A stretch of 64,000 bases of DNA, taken from positions 5,850,501-5,914,500 of the forward strand of contig CM066988.1 of the NCBI GenBank assembly GCA_033977485.1, in the 5' to 3' direction. The translations under genes and the position numbers were made by a program. The notes under the pieces are model-generated. The model was not told the origin of the DNA. It saw only the letters and a list, made by a program, of their open reading frames with translations, and ran no database searches. Positions 56,323 through 64,000 of the stretch are shown in pieces (position 1 is the first letter of the stretch; each line of letters starts with the position of its first letter). Source of the stretch: Hydrangea macrophylla (taxonomy: Eukaryota; Streptophyta; Magnoliopsida; Cornales; Hydrangeaceae).

Positions 56323-56440
56323 CTCTACTTTCAAATTGTTCATGTGGCCCTTCCAATATTTAATTATGTGGTAAATTTTCATTCAACAATTCATCTATGT
56401 CTTCCCAATTTATACTTATCTCTGTAATTTAAAAAAAAAA
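56323..56440 (-). pseudogene. Mutator/FAR1-like transposase, N-terminal piece (1 of 3)
   Basis: On the minus strand HEQFESR runs into EDLFNAVRDLVF at 34985 once element E and one target repeat are removed, matching the FxSREELLNWVR entry motif of FAR1-type proteins. Further upstream WEDIDELLNENF is readable in another frame after an acceptor-like ATTACAG, so the start is frame-broken. It marks the right end of the interrupted gene. Confidence 0.65.
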
Positions 56441-56448
56441 AAAAAAAA

Positions 56449-56870
56449 GTTAACAAAACATAGCATTTTGTATTAGTTTAATCGTTAGAAAGGAAAAAAG
56501 TTAACAAAACAAAGCATTTTATATTAGTTGATTCTGTTACGAAGGAAAAAGTTAACAAAACAAAGCATTTTATACTAGTTGATTCTATTAGAAAGGAAAA
56601 CAAAAGTCACAATTTCATATTAGTTTATTCTGTTTGAAAGGAAACTAGCAAAGCATTATGAATTAACAAAATAGAGCATTAGATACCCATTTTTTACTGG
56701 GCAAACTTGTACTATACAAACCAAAATACTTGATCCATTAATTTGATACACATTAGTTGATTCTATATTATACACATCCATTAATTTGACACACATTAGT
56801 TTATTCGGTATTATACACACCAAAATATTGATACCCATTAATTGATTCTGTCTAACACAAACATTATTAT
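56449..56870. repeat. Short tandem repeats upstream of the transposase pseudogene
   Basis: Three about 51-bp units start GTTAACAAAACA at 56449, 56500 and 56551. After partial copies, two about 61-bp units with CACACATTAGTT and ATTATACACA follow at about 56745-56850. No coding potential. Confidence 0.75.
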
Positions 56871-57054
56871 TATTTTTTTCTGCAGTAAGGTGTGAAGACC
56901 CAATCTAAAGCAAGAACAAAAATGAAAAATAAATGATGTTTCTGGTATTTCACCACAATTAAGAAGAAGAAAGAAACAAATCATACGCAACACCCCTCCA
57001 CTCAGCTCACTCTCATTTTTTATTCAGAATAGACCATGTGTTGGGCCATGTGAG

Positions 57055-60000
57055 TGTAGACACCCAATTTTGACCACACTGATAGGATTTAGGGTGGACA
57101 ACGTCTTGGAGGATTCGATGATGAAAAGTACCCCGTGGAAGGTACTGGATTCCACACAATCAGAAGATCGGACTTCGGAAAGTGACTTCAAGCTCAGAAA
57201 AGCCCTTTTCCATGGATAAATCCCGGTTTTGTCAAAATCATCTCTCAGAATTCATATTCTCTCAGGGTTATATGAACATTAAGTGTTCTAAACGCAGTAT
57301 TCTAGGTATCCAGAGATTCAATTTTAAAGAAAAGTTCGAAATCGACGCACATTTGAAAGCAATTTTGGAAAAGACGTCATTTGATTTCAAAAAGACGACG
57401 AAAGTTCCGAAGGACTTCCGGACTTCAATTGGACTTCAATTCTCATTATAAAACCTCTGGAAATATTTTTATATTGAAATTCAACCTGACAGCTTTCCAA
57501 CGGTACGTAAACGGACGATTTCGGACACCAAAAAGCATTTTTACAAAAATCTGGAAAAGCAGTGCACGTGATTTTTGAAACAGGGTTTGTGGGTGACCAG
57601 AGGAGCAAGAATAGTAAGTGGCGGTTTTGGGTATGGGGGTGGCGGGTCCCACCATAACCGCCACTTCCATTTGTGTCCTCCACGGAGCTTTTTGAGTTCC
57701 AGACCCTTCTAGAAGCTTCCCACTGCGAGGAAATTGCCTGGAAATTGCGTTTAAGCTCCGAAATGGCCATTTTAACCCTCTTTTAAGCTCTAAAAATCCT
57801 GTTTTAACCCTGAAACTTAAGAGCTAAGTCTTCAAAACTCTATATAAGATCTCATACATCTCATATGAGATCACATCTTAACACACTAGACACTTGGAAG
57901 AGATACACTTGAATATACTTAGAGATACAAACACACATAGAAGCACATACAAGAGAGATAAGTATACTTTGAATATACTTTCAATTTAGGTGAATTCTAG
58001 AGAGAGAAAATTATGAATTGAATTTAGATTAACTTAGGCTAATTAGACCACAATTTGAACATCAATTGCCTCCCTCAACTTCCATGGATGAGTGCTTGAA
58101 GAACACTTGAATAACACTTGAAGAAGAAGATCTTCAAATCAATTTTGGTCTTGTAATTGAGAATCCTCCAAGAGGTAAACACTATAGTTCATCTCTAATT
58201 CCTACTTTGTATATATAGATCTATAAGATTTGGATCTAACTTAGTTCTATTTCTACTTATTAGAACACTCATCTTCTTCCTCTCATGTTCTTCACACACT
58301 CACATAGTTAGATCCAAATCTCTTTGATTTTTATTGATAATTTACAATTAGAGATTGTTTTTCACTTTGATTTTCAATTTTGGTTTCATTCTTCAATTTT
58401 AGTTTAGATTCATGCATACATGATTATATATATATACATATATCTATTTTGAATTCCATGATGGTTTGGAAATATGATCTATGAGAAGGATGATTTCTAT
58501 GTTCATACCTATCTCTTGATTATTCCTATTACCTAGGATTCCTATTGAATTTCATCTCCAACATGATATTTATAAATCCCTTTGATCCTTGATCTAAAAG
58601 TTCTTCATAGAACTTGAGGGCTAAATTGATTGGGAATCATGATAATTAAGTTGATCTATGAGTTTGATCTCTCTAATAAGCTTCAACTATCACTAAAATG
58701 TTTTCCTCACACTTTAAAATGAACTAGATAAAAATTCAGCAAAGCAGATTGGTTTTGTCCATTAGATTTGGTCCATCAAAACCCATAGTTTGATGGATTT
58801 CAAATTTTCTGGGTAAACTTTGATGAATTAGCTTTCATCCGGTCCGTTTTGAGAGCTTTTAGGATTCATATACTATTTTTAGAAATTGTTGAGAAATCGG
58901 TTGACAGATTTGAACATCGTCTCTTTGTGCTTGAATTTCAGAAAATCTATAATAGTTATCGACGTTCCGCTTTTTGGGGATGATTCCTAACTCATATATC
59001 TATATGCCGATGTAAAATCGTGAGCATACGATCGAGTTAGGATCGTTTTCTAAGCGTTTAAAGTTGATACAACTATTCTGGAATTTTCTAAGTTTAATTA
59101 CAAATATGATTACGTATACAAAATGGTCATACCTTGATCACTCGACAACAATTGATGAATAAAACTTGGTTTAGAAATCACCTAGGATAAATGGATGAGA
59201 GATCAAAAGCTTAAATCAACTTGGTTAACATGATTCATGAACTTCTATTATACTTCTATTATGTTTTGCATTCATTTGTCAAATGATACCAAATTTCCAG
59301 AATAACAGAGTCTGTTTAAAACGCTTTTTCAGAAACCTTGTGATTACAGAATGTCCATGGGTTTATTTTTATCATATACTACAATGAAATAGCTTTCTTT
59401 TGACACCAAATAGAGCTTCATATGATTTTTGTAGATTTAATTATGATTTTTACAAGAACAGTGGACAGTCCTGATCCACTATTCCCAAAACATTTATTTC
59501 TCAAACAATAAAATTGATATTGAGGTCCCACTTTTTGGAGGAGTTCCCTAAGACATGTATCTAACTTTCTGTAAAAGGGTTTTTATCCAGCTCATGTTTC
59601 AGACCACTTTTGATAGGATTCATTAGAGGTTGCTGAATCTGGAAATTTGATTGATGACATGTTTTCTTTGTTTATCATGCATATCATTTGTTTGCTTGTA
59701 TTTTTGCAATGCTTTGGGTATTCTTTGGTGTCTTAGTGCAGAGAATTAAGTGCCTTGGACCCGGACGTCGATTTGTGGTTTGCCTCGTCTACATGTGGCT
59801 TAGTGCCCATGTATCATGTACTATCTCTATCCTTTCTTTTAGAATTTTTCTAGGTTTACAACTTTGATTTCAACGACACATTTCCTTTAGGGTAGTCTCC
59901 GTTTATATGATTATTTGTTAGAGACATCTTATCTAGGATTGTTGCATGATTGCATTGCACGTTTCCATTCTTTTTGCTTTCGCGACTCCGCTTGAGTCAA

Positions 60001-60541
60001 CCAATGTAAGTCTTCTCGTTCCCTTTGCATATCATGACATGTTTACTTTATTTGCATCGGTCCCGGGCGGGACTAGCCACTGTGAGTATACTTCTCCCTT
60101 GTATTGCATGAGCATCCGCTTTCTACTTGATTTAGTCTCTTGAAATGATTTTCATTAGATGTTTCTTTTTGCCATGTATATATCTATCTAGTATGTTTGA
60201 GGAAACAACATCTATTATGAATTAATAACAAGGATATTTGAATCAAGGCCTACCATTCGGTAGGGCGAGGAGGGGGTGCTTTAGTCCTGCTTGGGCTCCT
60301 TCCCCTCTCGTACCAAGACCCCCGAACCTTGTTTCTGGTAATGAAGGGCGAGTAACCTTATTCAATTTTGGGCGAGTCAAACTTGGGTTTCCTAATTCCC
60401 GATAAAAATTAGGTGGCGACTCTTTGTCTCTAGGATCGCGTGAGGAAGTCCTAGTTTTCCCTGAAGTGTGCTCCTTGGGATCCGTCCCGGGACACTATCG
60501 AGGGAGAGCGTCAGGACCTCCTCATTTCGCAGTGGTCCACA
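57055..60541 (+). repeat. 5' LTR of element G (3.5 kb)
   Basis: Starts TGTAGACACCCAATTTTG and ends GTGGTCCACA. A TATA-like TATATAAG lies at 57841-57848. Near the end, TGGCGACTCT at 60414 copies the first ten bases of the primer site. A GCGAGGAGGGGGTGCTTTAG block near 60265 is related to the one at 56080 in element E. Only one copy is visible, so the borders rest on the primer site and on similarity to element E. Confidence 0.75.
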
Positions 60542-60544
60542 ATC

Positions 60545-60562
60545 TGGCGACTCTGCTGGGGA
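60545..60562 (+). other. Ogre-type primer-binding site of element G
   Basis: TGGCGACTCTGCTGGGGA three bases after the LTR end. Ogre-type elements use tRNA-Arg as primer, and I infer that here. Confidence 0.75.
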
Positions 60563-62064
60563 TTTGAACATGAAACCGATGGTTTCTTGTTCTTCGAGGG
60601 TTTGACTTGAACCAATGAATATCCTTGTTATTAATTCAATAATCATGTTGTTTCTGCCTGCATTTGCACTTGCATTGTTCTTTCACCGCGACTGCTTGAG
60701 ATCATTGCCTTGAAGATAGAGGGTCCTCTTTCCTCTATTTGTCAAGAGTTTTGGTAGCATGTAGTCACCGTTAGCCTTGTACCGCGTGCGGTATATAGAG
60801 CCTATGTGTGAACGGCACGCCCTCGGGGAGGCGGTCAACCACACCGCTGAGCTTGCTAATGGACCCTTTATGAGACTAAAACCCGGCCTTTGCATATAGT
60901 TTCTATAGAACCCTTCAATTAGGATCTTGATTATCATCTTTGATTAGGACAATGTGATGAATTACTTGCGCTTGCCCGTAAGGGATTATGTGGATGATGA
61001 GGACGCGTATGCGAAGGCATCATCAAACCTTGTATGGTGGATTCCTCTAGGATAGTATGGTCTTTATCCGAACATCCAATCATTATTTGAGGACAATTTT
61101 GAAAATTTTTGAAACTATAAGCACTTCTTTGAAAAACCCCAAGTCTTTTGAAAATTCCAAGAATATCCCTTTTGAAAATTTGCTTTGAGATTCACTTTCA
61201 CAAAATCTTTCCAAAATTCTCCTTAGATTTTAGAGAATTTCAAAATTCCTATTTCCAGAAATCATGATCACACTTTGATGATTCAATTTCAAATTCTCCT
61301 AGATTTTAGAGAATTTCAAAAAAAAATTTTACTTTGGTCTTCAAGAAATCATGATGATTCAATTTCAAAATCTTCCTCTCAGATCTTAGAATTTCAAAAT
61401 TCCCACCTCAATTTTTAAGAATCATGATTTCTCACCACAAGCATTGATGGTTCAAAAATTCTTTTGAAAATTACAAATCTCCCCATCTCTTTCAAAGATT
61501 TTCATGAAAAATTTCAATTTTCAAACCTGAACCATCAAGAATTTCAAAACTCAAAATCCTTGGATAATGATTGGATTAGTAGGGTGATTAGCATACTCAA
61601 GGAATCTTATGTGCTTATGTGCTGATGTGCTAGGTCTAAGCTAGATTAAGGTGCATTGCATTTAGATTAGATTGCATTTCATCTGCATTTGCATGCACTA
61701 CACGAGCATTGCATATACGACTCACGAGTGCGACGCCTCTAATATACTTTCAAAAGAAAAGATTTGTTTTCCTCAGAATTTTGAAAGCTTGAAAAGATTT
61801 CTTTGATTTTAAGAAAAATGTTTTTGAAAAAGGAAATGATTTTCCATTTATGATTTCCATCTTTGTAAATCCACCTTCTTATATCATTCTTTGAAAAATT
61901 CTTTTGCAATAAAGATACCTGATTATTTGAAAATCCCTAAATAAACCAGATAAGAAAAGATAGGACCGAAAAGTTGTACTCCTTTCTGGGTCAGAGCTCC
62001 GAACAGCCGTTTGATCAGATCAGGGTTAGAAGAAGGAACAGCCGAGTCGACTAGGGTTGAAGAT
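60563..62064 (+). other. Leader of element G
   Basis: No long ORF. A small ORF at 60957-61055 encodes 32 residues starting MNYLRLPVRDYVDDEDAY. A low-complexity stretch (61090-61560) of TTCAAAATT-type words has no coding sign. Ogre elements often carry an extra ORF here, but none is evident. Confidence 0.5.
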
Positions 62065-64000
62065 ATGACATACGAAGCGGATATGGAAGCCAGATTGGCC
62101 GCAATGCAAGCTGCCTTGGATCAGAGCAGGGAGCAGAATCGAGAACAACTTGCCACTATGATGAGAATGATTGAGCAGCTAACTAATCCACCACCACCAC
62201 CTCCAGAGCATCATGAAGAAGAAGATTTTGGGGAGACAGTTCAACCAAAGGTTCAGCTAGATCAGGAAATTCAGGACAAGTTGGCCAAGATCGACAAACT
62301 AGAGAGTGTGATCAGAAAGAGCAAAGGGGTGGATGAGTATTTGTTCGATGTTGAAGGGTTGTGTGACGCTCCAAAAGCCAAACTCCCAGAGAAGTTTAAG
62401 ATGCCGCATATTGAATTTTTCAATGGAACCGGAAATCCAAAGAGCTATCTGAGGCTTTATGTAGGAACTTTGCAGCCCATGGGCATTGGATCTGACCTCT
62501 TCGCTCTATTGTTTCCAAGAGTTTTGAGTGGAGCAGCACTTTCATGGTACTTGACGTTGGAACCAGCCATAACCAGAGATTGGGAGGCATTGGCCAAAGC
62601 TTTCGTGGCTCAATATTCATATAACCAGTTGTTTGATGTAACTGCAAGAGATCTAGAAACCACCCGACAAGAGTATAGGGAATCCTTCGCAGGTTTCCTT
62701 ACTCGTTGGAGAGCTAAAGCTGCTCAAATGACTAGCAGGCCAGCGGAAAAAGATCAGGTCCGAATGATCATCAAGAATCTACAGCCCGAATACTTGGAAA
62801 GGCTAGAATTTCAGTCCATTGTGAGTTTCGAACAGCTGTTTGATGTGGGAACTTTGATAGAAGATGCCATTAGAGATGGAAAGATCAAGAAAGAAAGCAC
62901 GAGCAATCGATACAGAAAGACAGAAAGACCAGTCTATCATCAGTCTGCTGACGTCAACACACTATCTCCTCAGCCTTTTCAGAAAGAGCGTCGAAGTATG
63001 GCTAATGCAAGAGGAAGTCAAAATCAGAAACAGTCGAGAGAGAAAAGAGAATTTTCCGACTTGGGGATGCCACTAAGCACCGCACTTGAAAGAATGATAG
63101 AAAAAGGGTACTTGCAGAAATTGGAACCTAAACCAGAGCCAAATCCACTTCCACCGGGTTTCAAAACAGAGTTCTTTTGTGACTTTCATCAAGGCCGTGG
63201 ACATAGCACAGATAGATGCTGGAGACTTCGCCATGAAATTGAAGACTTGATTGAAAAAGGGGTCATCTCCCCTCCTCCCTCTCAGCCAAATGTTCAGAAG
63301 AATCCTCTCCCTAATCATAAGGGGAACATGCCAAATGTTAACTTTGTAGAAGAAGGATCTCAGATTTATAACCCAAAGATCTACATCACATCCTCGAATC
63401 AACCAGCTATGGATGTTCAACTTCCGGAAGACGCTGCAATTTGCATCTTGAGGAATATGGAAGAGGAAGAATGGGTCGAAGAAGCACTGGCTTTTGAAGA
63501 AGAAATAGCCAACGGAAATCTTACGATTGAATGGTGGGATCCCAATGCCATCACCGACGACTCGATCTGGTATGAGGAAGAAAAGCCCATAGAAGCAGTC
63601 ACCGAGAAACAAAGCACTGAGCCGATAGAAGAATTGCTAAAGCCTGTCGAGAACCTTGAAATCAAAGATGACGATCTTATTGCAATGATGGAAGAAGAAG
63701 AAGATTGGTGGTATGATGATGAGGATGATTCCGTTAATAATACCATAATCCCCGATGATTCTGTTTGGAAAATCACTGTTGGCACCGAAAAGTTAGCCAA
63801 AGAACTTGAGTCTATCTGGATCACCAATGAAGCAAACCACTTGACCCGTTCCGGACGTCATTTCAAGCCTCATGAGTTAGAAAATCGTGGAAAAGAAACA
63901 TGGAATGAGAAAGAAGTCGTCAAAGCAAAAGAGGCTGGTAAAGGAGCCGTGAGCGAAGAAGAAGATGAAATCCTAAAGCAATTGAAGAAAACACAAGCTT
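62065..64000 (+). CDS. Gag polyprotein of element G (open to the window end)
   Basis: Reading from ATG 62065 (MTYEADMEARLAAMQAALDQ) there is no stop to base 64000, at least 645 codons; upstream the frame is open only to a stop at 61951. After a coiled-coil-like N-terminus and a Pro/Glu linker comes the capsid domain near residues 115-300 (FKMPHIEFFNGTGNPKSYLR, LPKVLSG-like FPRVLSGAALSWYLTLEP). A zinc-finger-like CDFHQGRGHSTDRCWRLRHE lies near residue 370 (C, H, H, C). The C-terminal third is strongly acidic with Trp (IEWWDPNAITDDS, EEEEDWWYDDEDD). This is characteristic of Tat/Ogre Gag. It is followed by a possible protease beyond the window. The alternative start at 62080 is equally possible. 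Confidence 0.9.
   Translation, partial: MTYEADMEARLAAMQAALDQSREQNREQLATMMRMIEQLTNPPPPPPEHHEEEDFGETVQPKVQLDQEIQDKLAKIDKLESVIRKSKGVDEYLFDVEGLCDAPKAKLPEKFKMPHIEFFNGTGNPKSYLRLYVGTLQPMGIGSDLFALLFPRVLSGAALSWYLTLEPAITRDWEALAKAFVAQYSYNQLFDVTARDLETTRQEYRESFAGFLTRWRAKAAQMTSRPAEKDQVRMIIKNLQPEYLERLEFQSIVSFEQLFDVGTLIEDAIRDGKIKKESTSNRYRKTERPVYHQSADVNTLSPQPFQKERRSMANARGSQNQKQSREKREFSDLGMPLSTALERMIEKGYLQKLEPKPEPNPLPPGFKTEFFCDFHQGRGHSTDRCWRLRHEIEDLIEKGVISPPPSQPNVQKNPLPNHKGNMPNVNFVEEGSQIYNPKIYITSSNQPAMDVQLPEDAAICILRNMEEEEWVEEALAFEEEIANGNLTIEWWDPNAITDDSIWYEEEKPIEAVTEKQSTEPIEELLKPVENLEIKDDDLIAMMEEEEDWWYDDEDDSVNNTIIPDDSVWKITVGTEKLAKELESIWITNEANHLTRSGRHFKPHELENRGKETWNEKEVVKAKEAGKGAVSEEEDEILKQLKKTQA

Larger units (their letters stand above)
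57055..64000 (+). mobile_element. Element G: Ogre-like Ty3/gypsy retrotransposon, 5' part, cut by window end
   Basis: A 3.5-kb 5' LTR, an Ogre-type primer site, a 1.5-kb leader and an open gag frame with no stop to the last base. Long LTRs and a long leader are typical of Ogre-type elements. Pol and the 3' LTR lie outside. The gag frame is free of stops, so this may be a recent insertion. Confidence 0.88.

Noticed and set aside
63073..63827. Long minus-strand ORFs at 63.1-63.8 kb
   Set aside because: Antisense of the continuous gag frame of element G, which has capsid and zinc-finger motifs.

Overview
This window is plant nuclear DNA, probably eudicot. It is almost entirely nested LTR retrotransposons, with no intact single-copy host gene visible. 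The families point to a plant: Tat-lineage Ty3/gypsy elements with a second RNase H, Ogre-type elements with very long LTRs, an Athila-type element with a tRNA-Asp primer site, a chromodomain-bearing Ty3/gypsy element, a Ty1/copia remnant, a Mutator/FAR1-like transposase, and plant-mobile-domain (PMD) genes. I cannot name the species.

Layout. (A) 1-3039: 5' part of a minus-strand Tat-type element, cut by the window edge. (B) 3040-13103: minus-strand chromovirus material arranged LTR - pol - LTR - duplicated acidic ORFs, followed to 16379 by a third diverged LTR that is split by an inverted LTR of family C. 16440-18896: Ty1/copia pol remnant and its 3' LTR. From 19358 to about 56440 lies one minus-strand Mutator/FAR1-like transposase pseudogene broken into three pieces (19358-20946, 34629-34985, 56323-56440) by two insertions. 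The first is element D (20947-34628, Tat-type, minus), which itself holds element C (24024-28400). The second is element E (34986-56322, Ogre/Tat-type, plus), which itself holds element F (42283-50715, young Athila-like). (G) 57055-64000: 5' LTR, primer site and open gag ORF of another Ogre-like element, cut by the window end.

Both Tat-lineage insertions carry antisense genes between pol and the 3' LTR. Element D has a plus-strand intron-containing ORF with a putative gypsy-type-transposase-like domain and a long coiled coil, preceded by a TATA box. Element E has two minus-strand genes: a DUF7745/PMD-like ORF and a six-exon PMD gene. Element F has 1,364-bp LTRs differing at about 14 sites and perfect 5-bp target duplications, but encodes only Gag and protease, so it should depend on another element for reverse transcriptase and integrase.

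Nothing here looks like a working host operon or pathway. The main interest lies in the nested architecture, the antisense cassettes, and non-coding motifs shared between element families: a duplicated polypurine tract, small conserved hairpins, CAATCGATTG palindromes, CGCGCG-rich modules and primer-site-like copies inside LTRs.
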